A DNA stretch of 64,000 nucleotides from Streptomyces sp. NBC_00335 (GCF_036127095.1 NZ_CP108006.1:558001-622000), one strand, 5' to 3'; positions 1 through 9,566 are shown, counted from the first letter of the stretch. Translations and numbers: made by a program. The notes: a model not told the origin generated them from the sequence alone.

Positions 1-798
<798 letters not shown>

Positions 799-807
799 AC
801 GGCCTGG

Positions 808-851
808 CGGCGGCGCGCTCCGGGGGCTGAGGCCCCCGGAGCGCGCCGCCG
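808..851. terminator. Bidirectional 20-bp hairpin terminator
   Basis: Bases 808-827 and 832-851 are perfectly complementary (20-bp stem, 4-base loop TGAG). It lies in the 68-bp gap between two convergent genes, the S8 protease and the GH16 enzyme. There is no T-run, as is usual for Streptomyces terminators. Confidence 0.85.
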
Positions 852-866
852 TTCGCACGGGCCGGG

Positions 867-2366
867 TCAGCCGTTGGGGACGGTGTCCACGAAGGCCGTT
901 CCCGCGGTCCGGTAGCCGCCGACCTTGGCGGCCACCTGGGCCGGGGTGAGGACCTGGTCCTTGACGTGCAGGACGTAGTCCACCTTCTGGTCGTAGGCGC
1001 GCGCGGTGGATCCCGGCTGTCCGTTGAGGTCGATCAGCCACTGGTTGAAGTTGATCGACATGCCCCGCTCGGGCAGGTACTTGGCGTCGTGGACGCCGAA
1101 GACCTGGCCGTCGACGTAGTAGGTGATGGCGTTGTTGTCGATGGTGAGCACCAGGTCGTGCCAGCCCGCGTAGCTCGTCCGGGCCTCGGAGTGCTGGTTG
1201 ACGGCCACCCACGGGTCGGCCTGGTACGTCTCCCACGACGTGGTGTAGAGGATGTTCGCGGGCTCGCCCCAGCCGCCGTTGGGCAGGTACTCGAAGTCGT
1301 ACTCCGAGTAGTCGTCGGCCAACGGGGCCTTGAGGTCGTTGATGGGGAAGAAGGTCTGCACGAGGTGGTCCCCGTCCGGGCCGTACTTCGGGGCGTCGGA
1401 GAACTTCACCCGCGCCGCGTACGTGCCGTTCTTGAACTTCATCGTCTTGGTGAGGATCTCGGTGTGCTTGGTGCTCTCGCCGGTGCCGGCCGTCGAGGTC
1501 TCCAGGTTCATGATGGTGTTGCCGCCCTCGGCGGCGAAGGTGACGTTCTCCGGTGCCCAGGTGGCGCCCGGGACGCCGGGGCCGCCGGCGTTGGAACGCA
1601 CGCTCCAGCCGTGGGCCCCTATCGCCGGGTCGGTGGAGGAGGTGTACGTGAAATCGTCGAAGAGGGTGGCTCCGGCCGGTCCCGGGTCGGTCGGGGTCGG
1701 CGTGGGGCCCGTCGGCGTCGGGGTCGGGTCCGTCGGAGTCGGCGTCGGGTCGGGGACGTTGCCTCCGGGCGCGGTGCCCCAGACGGTGCCGGTGCCCAGC
1801 TTGGCGGTCACCTTGTCCCAGTCTCCGTACGCGGTGCGGGACGCGTCGAAGGAGTAGTCGTCGGACTGGCGCAGCGTCTGCCAGTCGGCGCGGTGGAAGC
1901 GCAGCTGCATGTCGCCGGTGTCGGCGCCCGGGGCGAGGCTGCCGGCGCCGCCGGTGAAGGCGATCTCCAGGTAACGGTCGGCGGTGGCCGTCGGGGTGGC
2001 CATGGTGTGGAAGGTGCCGGTGATGTTGGCGCAGCCCTTGACCGCCCAGGAACAGGCGAACCGGTACTGGGTGCTGGGGCTGTCCGCCTTGAAGTAGTAG
2101 CGGAAGCTGACCTGGCTCAGGGAGACGGTGCCGGAGCCGTTGTTGACCACCTTGAACCAGGGCTCCGCCTGGTCGGCGGTGGCCCCGGTCGCGCTGGTGC
2201 GGTACTGGACCTTGACGGAGTCGGCCGCCGCGTTGGCGGGCAGGGCCGTCAGGGCGGCCGAGCCGAGACCGGCGGTCAGGGCGATGGCCAGGGCCAGGGC
2301 CGTACGGCGCTTGCGCAGGGGGGTGCTGCTCGGGGTGTGGCGCGGGGCACGGGTCGGGGTGCTCAT
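867..2366 (-). CDS. Secreted CBM3 - GH16-like glycoside hydrolase
   Basis: A 499-residue protein. An arginine-rich n-region and hydrophobic core (ALALAIALTAGLGSAALTALPANA) form a signal peptide. Residues about 40-190 resemble a family-3 carbohydrate-binding module (VKVQYRTSATGATADQAEP, PWFKVVNNGS). A Pro/Thr linker (PTPTPTDPT repeats) follows, then a beta-jelly-roll catalytic domain with E355-x-D357-x-E359 (SEYDFEYLP), the GH16 nucleophile/acid-base signature. It likely cleaves a beta-glucan or related polysaccharide outside the cell. The ATG start at 2366 has an AGAGGAA ribosome site and overlaps the stop of the upstream hexosaminidase (ATGA), which implies translational coupling. The GH16 subfamily and substrate cannot be told by eye. 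Confidence 0.85.
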   Translation of the reverse strand: MSTPTRAPRHTPSSTPLRKRRTALALAIALTAGLGSAALTALPANAAADSVKVQYRTSATGATADQAEPWFKVVNNGSGTVSLSQVSFRYYFKADSPSTQYRFACSWAVKGCANITGTFHTMATPTATADRYLEIAFTGGAGSLAPGADTGDMQLRFHRADWQTLRQSDDYSFDASRTAYGDWDKVTAKLGTGTVWGTAPGGNVPDPTPTPTDPTPTPTGPTPTPTDPGPAGATLFDDFTYTSSTDPAIGAHGWSVRSNAGGPGVPGATWAPENVTFAAEGGNTIMNLETSTAGTGESTKHTEILTKTMKFKNGTYAARVKFSDAPKYGPDGDHLVQTFFPINDLKAPLADDYSEYDFEYLPNGGWGEPANILYTTSWETYQADPWVAVNQHSEARTSYAGWHDLVLTIDNNAITYYVDGQVFGVHDAKYLPERGMSINFNQWLIDLNGQPGSTARAYDQKVDYVLHVKDQVLTPAQVAAKVGGYRTAGTAFVDTVPNG

Positions 2367-3949
2367 GCTGCGTTCCTCTCGGGGTGGGGGGAGGGAAGGG
2401 ATCGGCCGCGCACGCCGAGGGCGGCGAGCCGGGTCTGGTGGTGGCCTTGGCGGCGCAGGAAGTCCGGCCAGTCGCGGTGCGCCGACCACGCGGTGTCGGC
2501 GAGGGCGCACAGCCGGGGGAAGGCCAGGTATTCGAGCTCGGCGGGGGTGCGCGCGTACTCGGTCCACAGCTGCGCCTGGGTGCCGAGGACGCGGCGCGCG
2601 GCCTCGGGCTCCCAGTGCGCGGGGGCGGGGTCGTTGTCGTAGACGCCGCGCAGGTCGAGCACGCCGCCGTCCTGGCCGCGCGGTTCGCCGGGGTCGGCGG
2701 ACTGCGGGTAGTCGAGGTAGGTGGAGCGGTAGGGGGTCATGATCACGTCGTGGCCGCGCAGGGCGGCGGCCCGTCCGTGCTCCGCGTCGAGCCAGGCCAG
2801 GGCCGTGAAGGAGGCGGGCAGTTCGGTGCCGGTCCCGGTCCAGCCGAGCGGGCGGCGGCCGAGCCGGGCCAGGTGCGCGGCGACCTCGCCGAGGAACCAG
2901 CCGTGGAGCGCTCCGGGGCCGGCCAGGCCCTCGGCGGCGACCCGGGCGCGGGCGGCCGGGGAGCGTTCCCATTCCACGCGGGGGCATTCGTCACCGCCGA
3001 GGTGGACGTAGGGCCCGGGGAACACGTCCGCGACCTCGTCCAGCACGCCCCGGCAGAAGTCGAGCACGGCGTCGTGGACCCCGAAGACGTTCTCGCAGAC
3101 CCCCCAGCGGGTCCACGTGTCCAGCCGGACGCCGGGCCGGTTGCCGAGTTCGGGGTAGGCGGCGAGGGCGGCGCGGGCGTGGCCGGGCATCTCGATCTCG
3201 GGTACCACGCTGACCCCGCGCCGGGCCGCGTAGGCGACGAGCCCGGCCAGTTCCGCGCGGGTGTAGGAGCCCTCGTGCGGGATCCCGTCGCCCTCGGTCT
3301 GGGCGCGGCGGCCGCCGGTCGCGGTGAGCCGGGGGTAGGCCTCGACCGGCATCCGCCAGCCCTGATCGTCGGTGAGGTGCAGGTGCAGGACGTTGAGCTT
3401 GTGCAGCGCGAGCAGGTCCACGAAGCGGCGTACGTAGGCCACGGGCTGGAAGTGACGGGCCACGTCCAGCAGGGCTCCGCGCCAGGCGAACCGCGGCCGG
3501 TCGGTGATCCGTACACAGGGCACCGACCAGCCGGCGGCGGGCGTACGGGGCTGCGCGCCCTCGGCGGCCAGCGCCTCGGGCGGCAGCAGCTGGCGCAGGG
3601 TCTGCACCCCGTGGAGCAGCCCCTCGGGGCGGGCGGCGCGCAGCAGGACGGAGTCGGGGCGGACGGTGAGGGCGTACCCCTCGGGGCCGAGGGACTCCTC
3701 CCCGGCGGGCGTGTCCCCGGGGGTCAGGAGCAGGGTGATCCGCCCGTCGGGGTCCGGGGCCAGCGGCAACCCGGTGGTGGGGGCGAGCAGTTCGCGCAGC
3801 AGGCCGGCCGCCGCCTCGGCGCCGGGTCCGGCGCGCAGTCCGGTGTTCCGGTCCAGGGTGAAGCGGCCCGGCAGGGCGGTGACCGAGTCGGGGCGCGGGA
3901 CGAGCCCGAGGTCGGGGCGGAGGGAAGCGGCGGCGGCAGCGGCGGTCAC
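2363..3949 (-). CDS. GH20 beta-N-acetylhexosaminidase
   Basis: A 528-residue protein with the GH20 layout: an N-terminal alpha/beta GH20b-like domain (PRPDSVTALPGRFTLDRNTGL), then a TIM barrel starting with FAWRGALLDVARHFQPVAYV and LHLTDDQGWRMPVEAYPRL. The catalytic Asp-Glu pair is in HLGGDECPRVEW (D320, E321). It hydrolyses terminal GlcNAc or GalNAc from chitin oligosaccharides or glycoconjugates. No signal peptide is visible, so it may be cytoplasmic. The start is GTG at 3949 with GAGGAA upstream. Its stop overlaps the CBM3-GH16 start. It faces a GntR regulator across a 231-bp region with inverted repeats, suggesting local repression by that regulator. Confidence 0.92.
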   Translation of the reverse strand: MTAAAAAASLRPDLGLVPRPDSVTALPGRFTLDRNTGLRAGPGAEAAAGLLRELLAPTTGLPLAPDPDGRITLLLTPGDTPAGEESLGPEGYALTVRPDSVLLRAARPEGLLHGVQTLRQLLPPEALAAEGAQPRTPAAGWSVPCVRITDRPRFAWRGALLDVARHFQPVAYVRRFVDLLALHKLNVLHLHLTDDQGWRMPVEAYPRLTATGGRRAQTEGDGIPHEGSYTRAELAGLVAYAARRGVSVVPEIEMPGHARAALAAYPELGNRPGVRLDTWTRWGVCENVFGVHDAVLDFCRGVLDEVADVFPGPYVHLGGDECPRVEWERSPAARARVAAEGLAGPGALHGWFLGEVAAHLARLGRRPLGWTGTGTELPASFTALAWLDAEHGRAAALRGHDVIMTPYRSTYLDYPQSADPGEPRGQDGGVLDLRGVYDNDPAPAHWEPEAARRVLGTQAQLWTEYARTPAELEYLAFPRLCALADTAWSAHRDWPDFLRRQGHHQTRLAALGVRGRSLPSPHPERNAA

Positions 3950-4003
3950 GGTCTCGGAGATTCCTCACCTGGTCGTTCCGTCAACTCATCTACCGAGGCG
4001 TGG

Positions 4004-4029
4004 AGTTGACCAACTGACCAATTGGTTAG
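4004..4029. promoter_or_regulatory. Paired inverted repeats, putative GntR operator
   Basis: AGTTGACCAACT (4004-4015) abuts an interrupted 16-bp palindrome at 4014-4029 built on a perfect ACCAATTGGT core (4017-4026). Further TGGTTAG/GACCAG half-sites occur at about 4124-4146. The size and TGGT/ACCA arms recall operators of HutC-type GntR proteins such as DasR. The position between divergent hexosaminidase and gntR-type genes supports a role, but no binding has been shown. Confidence 0.5.
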
Positions 4030-4180
4030 CTGAGTGGCTAGAAGGTGACACGACCCGAGTGCGCCGTCAACCCCGCACGGCCCGAATAATTTCGACGGAC
4101 TCCTCGCGCCCCCGCCTCATCGAGTGGTTAGATGCACATGACCAGTTGGACAGGTGAGCAGAGAGAAGAGGGGGCGGGCC

Positions 4181-5026
4181 ATGACGAAGGACGCAACCGA
4201 CTCGCAAGGATCCGTACTCAAGCGCGAACGGGTCCGTGAGCACCTGCTGGGGCTCATCGACATCCGGCGGCCCGGCGACGCCATCCCCTCCGAACGCACC
4301 CTGTGCGCCACCCTGGAGGTCTCCCGCCCCACCCTGCGCGCGGCGGTGGACGAGCTCGTGGCCACGGGGCTGCTCGTGCGCGAGCACGGGCGCGGGATGT
4401 TCGTCGCCCCCGCCAAGATCACGCAGGAACTGGCCGCCGACGAGGCGGCCTTCGCGATGCGGCAGGCGTCCGGCCACTGGTCCAGCCGGGTCCTGGAGCA
4501 CTCCACCGTCCAGGCGGGCGCCCGGATCGGCCGCCGGCTGCGCATCTCCCCCGGTGCGAGCCTGCTCTACATCGCCCGGCTGCGGCTGGTGGACGGCGCC
4601 CCGATGGCCATCGAGCACCTGCACATTCCGGCCGACCTGGTACCGGCCCTGACCCCGGCGGAGCTAGAGGCCGGGGACCTCTACGAGCACCTGCGCGACC
4701 ACCACGGCGTGTACGTGCACGAGGCGCAGCAGTCCATCGAGCCGACGGTGGTGAACGAGGGGGAGGCGGGACTGCTGGACGTCCCGCTGCTCTCCCCCGC
4801 CCTGCTCATCGAGCGGCTGACCACCGACTCCACCGGCCGGCCCGTGGAGTACGTGCACTCCGTGTACCGCGGCGACCGCTACCGGATCGTCTCGCGCCTG
4901 GCCCTCGGGGTGTCCCCGGGAGCCGGCCGGCCGGGCGGCCACCACCCGGGGATCCCGCCGGGCGACCTCGGCCGCCGGGCGGTCATCACCTCCACCACCA
5001 CCGGGGACGTCCACACCAGCACGTGA
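4181..5026 (+). CDS. GntR (HutC/DasR-like) transcriptional regulator
   Basis: A 281-residue protein. Residues about 10-75 form the GntR winged helix (REHLLGLIDIRRPGDAIPSERTLCATLEVSRPTLRAAVDELVATGLLVREHGRGMFV). The rest is a UTRA effector domain (LLYIARLRLVDGAPMAIEHLHIP ... TTDSTGRPVEYVHSVYRGDRYRIV). Such regulators sense phosphosugars, and DasR of this subfamily senses glucosamine-6-P. Being divergent from a GH20/GH16 operon, it probably controls those genes. ATG 4181 was chosen for its AGAAGAGGGGGCGG leader; GTG 4154 is an alternative. The last ~35 residues are low-complexity and run into a 15-bp tandem repeat, so the natural C-terminus may be shorter. Confidence 0.9.
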   Translation: MTKDATDSQGSVLKRERVREHLLGLIDIRRPGDAIPSERTLCATLEVSRPTLRAAVDELVATGLLVREHGRGMFVAPAKITQELAADEAAFAMRQASGHWSSRVLEHSTVQAGARIGRRLRISPGASLLYIARLRLVDGAPMAIEHLHIPADLVPALTPAELEAGDLYEHLRDHHGVYVHEAQQSIEPTVVNEGEAGLLDVPLLSPALLIERLTTDSTGRPVEYVHSVYRGDRYRIVSRLALGVSPGAGRPGGHHPGIPPGDLGRRAVITSTTTGDVHTST

Positions 5027-5142
5027 CGGTCCCGCACGGGTCGGTACCACACGTGACGGTCCCGGACGGGTCGCTCCCGCACGGGCCGGCACCACACGTG
5101 ACGGTCCCGCACGGGCCGCTCCCGCACGGGCCGGTCCTCCAA
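5021..5142. repeat. 15-bp-period tandem repeat
   Basis: About eight degenerate 15-bp units built on GTCCCGCACGGG(T/C)CG. The phrase ACGTGACGGTCCCG recurs at 5021, 5051 and 5096, spacings of 30 and 45 bp. The array begins at the end of the GntR gene and fills the gap to the convergent metalloprotease gene, where no simple terminator hairpin is visible. It may act as a spacer or terminator. Confidence 0.75.
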
Positions 5143-5149
5143 CGGTCGG

Positions 5150-6727
5150 TCAGACGCGGACGAAGACCGCCTTGAGGTCGTGGGCCTTGTCCATCGTGAC
5201 GTTGACCTGGGCCGAGGTGATCGCGTAGCGCTGCCCGTCGAGCTCCCACGCGGCGATCCGGTACCCGCGCGGCGGGGTGGCCGTCACCTTGATCGAGGTC
5301 CCCGGCCGGTACGGGCCCCAGGTGTCGGGGCGCAGTCCCTCGCCCAGGGTCAGGGCGTGGCGCTGGCGCGGCTGCGCGGGGGCGCGGTAGCCGGCGATGA
5401 CCGGAGCGGTGATCCGCGCGACGGCCGCGTTGTTGTTGTAGGCGTCGCCGAGCGGCTGGCCGTCCCAGGTGTTCTCGGTGTTCGAGTACTGGTTGACGGC
5501 CGTGCAGGGACCGCCGCAGGCCGAGGAGTAGGCCATCAGCGTGTGGTGGCGGCGATCGGGCGTGATGTAGCCGGTGCTGTAGGGAGTGGTCAGGTAGGGC
5601 CGGTAGTCCTCGCCGCCCATCTGCTCGTCCAGGGTGGCCCGGTCGTGCCACAGCCCGAGGTTGTGGCCCACCTCGTGGCCGAAGTTGTACCAGAGCGCCA
5701 CGGTCCGGTAGTCGACGACCGAGTACGCCTGGTCGTCGGTCTTCTCGCTCGGCGGCTGCGGGAGGTTGCCCTGTCCGCTGCTCGTTCCGTTCGGGACCTC
5801 GATCATCAGGGAGACCAGGTCCGCGCCGTACTTCTCGCGCAGCGCGGCGGCCGGGGCGCCCAGCCGGGGCTCCCTCGGGTTGGAGATCAGGCCGTGGACG
5901 ACCGGCGCGGTCTCCTGGTCCGCCGGCGCGTAGTAGTTCGCCTTGTAGGTGGCCACGATGTCCACGCTCGCCTTGATGTTGCTGTCGGCGAAGGCGTGGT
6001 TGATGCTCGTCTCGGCGAAGGCGATCCGCGCGAGCATCGCCTCCTCTCCGCCCATGCCCCACTCGGCGCGGGGGGTGTAGCCGACCACCATGTCGATGAC
6101 GACCGGCCCGGCGGACGCGGCGCGGGTCATCAGCTGCCTGCGGGCCTCCGCGATGACCGCGGGGTCGGGGTTCTCGTACTGCGGGTCCGCGTCGTCCTGC
6201 GCGGGCTTGACGTGGAGGCCGGGGTCCTCCTCCGTGATCAGCAGCCGGCCCGGTTCGTTGCGGGGCTGCGCGATGCGGTAGGCCCGCTCGCCCAGGTCGA
6301 AGAGGGCGTCCACGCCGACGGCGTCCGGTGCGGCTCCGGGGTCGCAGACTCCGGTGGTCGACAGCACCACCCGGCGGTGCACTCCGGGCCCGACCGGGTG
6401 CCCGTCGACCTTGACGACCTCACCGCTCCACTTGACGGCTCCCCCCGCCGGGTCGCGCTCGACACCGGACTCCACGACCTCGATGGAGGTGTCGGAGAAC
6501 GGCCTGAAGGTGTGTCGGCGCGGGGTGCCGAAGGGCTGGTCCGTGCACAGCCAGCGGTAGTCGGCCAGGTCGAGGTCGATGGTGCGGCTGCGCAGCACGT
6601 GGCCTGGCGGCGGGGGCTCGGCCGCCGGGTGCGCGGGCGCGGCGGCCAGGGCGGGCGGCAGGCCGAGGGCGGTGGCGGAGAGGGCGGCGAGCAAGCCGGT
6701 GGCCAGGCCGAGACGAGAGATGATCAT
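5150..6727 (-). CDS. Secreted zinc metalloprotease (metzincin-type HExxHxxGxxH)
   Basis: A 525-residue protein with a signal peptide (MIISRLGLATGLLAALSATALG...) and a central catalytic domain. The zinc motif HEVGHNLGLWHD supplies H351, E352, H355 and H361. A Met-turn candidate (TLMAYSSACGG) follows after about 45 residues, as in reprolysin-like metzincins. The N-terminal ~200 residues probably form a propeptide (cysteine at VCDPGAAPDAVGVDALF). The C-terminal ~65 residues (IKVTATPPRGYRIAAWELDG ... DLKAVFV) resemble a divergent InlB B-repeat. ATG 6727 was chosen because it starts the signal peptide; the Shine-Dalgarno GGAGG is rather far, so a GTG slightly upstream is possible. Confidence 0.88.
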   Translation of the reverse strand: MIISRLGLATGLLAALSATALGLPPALAAAPAHPAAEPPPPGHVLRSRTIDLDLADYRWLCTDQPFGTPRRHTFRPFSDTSIEVVESGVERDPAGGAVKWSGEVVKVDGHPVGPGVHRRVVLSTTGVCDPGAAPDAVGVDALFDLGERAYRIAQPRNEPGRLLITEEDPGLHVKPAQDDADPQYENPDPAVIAEARRQLMTRAASAGPVVIDMVVGYTPRAEWGMGGEEAMLARIAFAETSINHAFADSNIKASVDIVATYKANYYAPADQETAPVVHGLISNPREPRLGAPAAALREKYGADLVSLMIEVPNGTSSGQGNLPQPPSEKTDDQAYSVVDYRTVALWYNFGHEVGHNLGLWHDRATLDEQMGGEDYRPYLTTPYSTGYITPDRRHHTLMAYSSACGGPCTAVNQYSNTENTWDGQPLGDAYNNNAAVARITAPVIAGYRAPAQPRQRHALTLGEGLRPDTWGPYRPGTSIKVTATPPRGYRIAAWELDGQRYAITSAQVNVTMDKAHDLKAVFVRV

Positions 6728-6847
6728 GCGCGTACGAACGCACCTCCACACCGGCCCGGTCCACGCCGACACCCGCTCCCGCGACCGCGTCACCCGGCCA
6801 CCCCGCCCCGGCTCACCCCGACGGGCCCGGTGGGCACCGGTCGGGCC

Positions 6848-7687
6848 CTACGTGACGCGGAAGCCGATGGCGGCCGGCGACCGGTCGAAGGTCAGCCGGT
6901 CCCAGGTGGGGAAGACGAGATCGGTGACGGCGAGCAGCCGGCCGGCGGCGTCGTGCAGGGTGCGGCGTACGGAGAGCCCGCCGGGGGGCGCGGCCTGCGG
7001 CGAGTTGGTCCGGGTCATGGTGATGGTCTCGGCGACCCGGCCGGCCCGCGCGGCCCCCTCCAGCCAGTGGTGCAGGGGCCCCAGGTCCTCGTCCCGGACG
7101 CCCGCCACCAAGCGGTCCCGGTAGCGGGCCAGTTCGGGGGTCCGGACGACGGTGCGGGGACAGAGGTACGTCACCGCGTGCCGCCGGGTCTGGCCCGTCG
7201 GGCCGCTCTCGCGGTGGTGGTGGACCAGGGTCTGCTCCCCGCCCCGCATGCCGAGCTGCTCGGCGAGCGCCGGAGCCAGGGTGACGAGGGTGAGCCACGC
7301 CTGGTCGGTGACCCCGGCGGGCGTCGTCTCCGGCGGGGCCGCCGGGACCGCCGGCGCGGGGGCGAAGACCGGGGTCGGGTCCGGGGCCGGGTCCGGGACC
7401 GGGACCGGGACCGGAGCCTGGGCCGGAGCCCGGGCCGGTTGGCCGGCCGGGACCGCCGGGCGGGTGCCGCGCCGGCCGGTGACGACGAGGCCGTCCTGCC
7501 TCAGGTGCTGGAGGGCGGCCCGGATGGTCTGCCGGTTGACCTCGTAGCGTGCGGCGAGGCTGCGCTCGGAGGGCAGCCGGGCGCCGGGGGTGAGTGCGGT
7601 GAGGTCGAGCTCGCGCCGCAACGCTGCGGCGATCCGCTGGTACTTGGGCATGGCGGCCGGGCCGCCGCCCCGCGAAGGGGAGGGCAT
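6848..7687 (-). CDS. GntR-family transcriptional regulator with Pro/Ala-rich linker
   Basis: A 279-residue protein. The GntR winged helix is at about residues 14-75 (PKYQRIAAALRRELDLTALTPGARLPSERSLAARYEVNRQTIRAALQHLRQDGLV). A Pro-Ala-Val linker of about 50 residues (PVPVPVPDPAPDPTPVFAPAP) then leads to a UTRA-like effector domain. Start ATG 7687 has a strong AGAGGAG site; an internal Met 12 codons later has none. A GACCAA-N7-TTGGTC palindrome lies 44-62 bp upstream, so autoregulation is likely. No target gene is obvious: neighbours are a metalloprotease and a siderophore gene. The effector is unknown. Confidence 0.85.
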   Translation of the reverse strand: MPSPSRGGGPAAMPKYQRIAAALRRELDLTALTPGARLPSERSLAARYEVNRQTIRAALQHLRQDGLVVTGRRGTRPAVPAGQPARAPAQAPVPVPVPDPAPDPTPVFAPAPAVPAAPPETTPAGVTDQAWLTLVTLAPALAEQLGMRGGEQTLVHHHRESGPTGQTRRHAVTYLCPRTVVRTPELARYRDRLVAGVRDEDLGPLHHWLEGAARAGRVAETITMTRTNSPQAAPPGGLSVRRTLHDAAGRLLAVTDLVFPTWDRLTFDRSPAAIGFRVT

Positions 7688-7730
7688 GGCTTCTCCTCTG
7701 ACGGGAGGTCAAGGACTGCGCGGTCTGCTC

Positions 7731-7749
7731 GACCAACGTAGCATTGGTC
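7731..7749. promoter_or_regulatory. GACCAA-N7-TTGGTC palindrome upstream of GntR gene
   Basis: Perfect 6-bp arms (7731-7736 and 7744-7749) lie just upstream of the GntR gene starting at 7687. The arms match the GTC/GAC-type half-sites of GntR operators, so this is probably an autoregulatory operator. Confidence 0.55.
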
Positions 7750-7812
7750 TATACCTGTCGGTGAGAGGGGATCCGTTATCCGGACCCTGTTTGGCCGGAA
7801 CCGCACGCTCCC

Positions 7813-9447
7813 TCAGGGCCGCAGCGGGTTGGGAAGCGGCAGGTAGCGGGAGTCGGCGCCGTCGGCGCGGGTCCAGCGCAGCAGCAGGTTGGTCTTGGCC
7901 GGGAGACTCGGGGCGGCCAGCAGGGCGGCGATCTCGGGAAGGTCGTGGGCGGCGCCGAAGCGCCGGAACTCCGCGCGGGCGGCGGGCCACAGGTCCCCGG
8001 CCGCCTCCGGGTGGCTCTGCGCGAGCGCGCCCGCGACCTCGGTCAGGTGGTTGACCACCAGGCAGTAGACGAGGCGCTGCCAGGCGGCCTCCCGGTCCAG
8101 GTCCGGGAGGAGCTTCACGCCCTCGGCGTCCCGGAAGAGGGCCTGCGCGGGCACGCCCTGGGCGTCGACGGCGACCAGGGTGTTCTGGAGGTGCGCTTCC
8201 AGGACCACGCCGTGCCGGGCGAAGAGGTGCAGCACGGGAGGCACCACCTGGCGCAGGTACGCCCGCCACCACCCGGCAGGGTCGGCCGTTGCCGCCAGCG
8301 GGCTGCCCGGATACCCCTCCGCCAGCGCGGCCGCGAGCAGGGGTGTGACGCCGGGCTCCGCGTGCGCGGCCAGCCCGTCGCGGACCAGTACGGCGAGCTC
8401 CTCGAAGGCGAAGGAGGCCGTCCGGTACCCCCGGTCGGGCAGCCAGGCCGCACTCGACCCGGACCGGCGCAGTTCCGCGAAGCCCGCCTCGACCGCCGCG
8501 TCCGTGCGGCGCAGTTTCAGCAGGTCGTGCCGCCACAGCCTGCGCACGTCGTTGGTGATCCGCACGTCGAGGCTGAACTTCACGAACAGATCGCCGGCGG
8601 CGGCGCCCGCCGTGCCCGCGGCGTCTGCGCCACGGCCACTACCGCTGCCGCTGCCGCTGCCGGGAACGTACAGGGTCCGGATCGAGGCGGTCGGCCAGAC
8701 CGGCACCCGCCCGGCGCCCAGCGACAGCAGTCTCCCGTCCGCGAGGGCCTCGCGGACCGCGGGCCGGCCCGCGACCAGGTCGAGCTGCCAGGGGTGGGCG
8801 GGCAGCAGCCGGTAGCCGGCCGGGGCGCGCGGCCCTCCCAGCGCCTCCGCGAGCGAGTCGACCGCGGCGGCCGCGGCCGGTCCGCCCTCCTCGGCGACCT
8901 GGTCCTCGCGCACGCCCAGGAAGGCCAGCGGGAAACGGGCGTACGCCTCGGGGGCGTACGGCAGCCAGCCGTTGGCCGGACCGCCGCCCCGGGCCTTGGG
9001 GGCCGGGTGATGGGGGTGTCCCATGACCAGGGACTGTTCGGACCGGACGTACGGGTCCGCCGGCGGCGGCGTGGCCGCGCGGGCGGCCAGCAGCGCGGCG
9101 ATGGTCTCGCGGCTGTCGGCGATCTCGACCGGGAGCTCGTCGTTGGACACGCCGGTGTACTGGCGCAGTTCGTCGGAGACGAGTTTGACCAGCTCGGTAT
9201 GGGTGAGCGGATGCCAGCCGGCCCCGGTCTCCAGCTCGGGCCGCTCGGGCCTGCGTCCCGCACGCACCCGCAGCGACCGCCCGCTGCCCGACAGCCGGTA
9301 CGCGCACCAGCCGTCCCCCTCGGAACCCCCCGGCCCGGCGAGCGGGACCGGCTCTGCGGCCTCCCGCAGGAGGCAGTTCAGGAGCGGGGCCGCCGCATAG
9401 GCGTCGGCGGCGGCGTTGTCGGTGGCGTTGAGGTCCACGGATTCCAT
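7813..9447 (-). CDS. IucA/IucC-family NIS siderophore synthetase (first of a divergent pair)
   Basis: A 544-residue protein. Family motifs seen are MGHPHHPAPKAR, the LPAHPWQLDLV segment, KFSLDVRITNDVRRL, EAHLQNTLVAVDAQG and, in the FhuF-like C-terminal part, LPAKTNLLLRW. Such enzymes adenylate a carboxylate (citrate, succinyl or alpha-ketoglutarate derivatives) and condense it with an amine or hydroxamate to make NRPS-independent siderophores. A Gly-Ser tract (GSGSGSGRGADAAG) interrupts the middle. It is divergent from a second IucA/IucC gene 119 bp away. No desA/B/C-like amine-forming genes are next to it, so the rest of the pathway must lie elsewhere. Confidence 0.93.
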   Translation of the reverse strand: MESVDLNATDNAAADAYAAAPLLNCLLREAAEPVPLAGPGGSEGDGWCAYRLSGSGRSLRVRAGRRPERPELETGAGWHPLTHTELVKLVSDELRQYTGVSNDELPVEIADSRETIAALLAARAATPPPADPYVRSEQSLVMGHPHHPAPKARGGGPANGWLPYAPEAYARFPLAFLGVREDQVAEEGGPAAAAAVDSLAEALGGPRAPAGYRLLPAHPWQLDLVAGRPAVREALADGRLLSLGAGRVPVWPTASIRTLYVPGSGSGSGSGRGADAAGTAGAAAGDLFVKFSLDVRITNDVRRLWRHDLLKLRRTDAAVEAGFAELRRSGSSAAWLPDRGYRTASFAFEELAVLVRDGLAAHAEPGVTPLLAAALAEGYPGSPLAATADPAGWWRAYLRQVVPPVLHLFARHGVVLEAHLQNTLVAVDAQGVPAQALFRDAEGVKLLPDLDREAAWQRLVYCLVVNHLTEVAGALAQSHPEAAGDLWPAARAEFRRFGAAHDLPEIAALLAAPSLPAKTNLLLRWTRADGADSRYLPLPNPLRP

Positions 9448-9512
9448 TCGGTACGTCCAGAGCGCCGGAAGTGCGCGGGGGCGTACGACCGGCCGTGATC
9501 TTCAGTATCCGC

Positions 9513-9530
9513 GATGATGAAGTGATCATC
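9513..9530. promoter_or_regulatory. GATGAT-N6-ATCATC palindrome between the siderophore genes
   Basis: Perfect 6-bp arms at 9513-9518 and 9525-9530 in the shared 119-bp promoter region of the two IucA/IucC genes. It does not look like the known Streptomyces iron box (TTAGGTTAGG type). It is a candidate operator of unknown regulator. Confidence 0.4.
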
Positions 9531-9566
9531 ACGTCATCCGAGAGGACCGGGGCCCTGGATCCCAGC

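Noticed and set aside
9448..9566. Iron box (DmdR/IdeR) in the siderophore promoter region
   Set aside because: No TTAGGTTAGG-type 19-bp palindrome was found by eye; only the GATGAT dyad is present.
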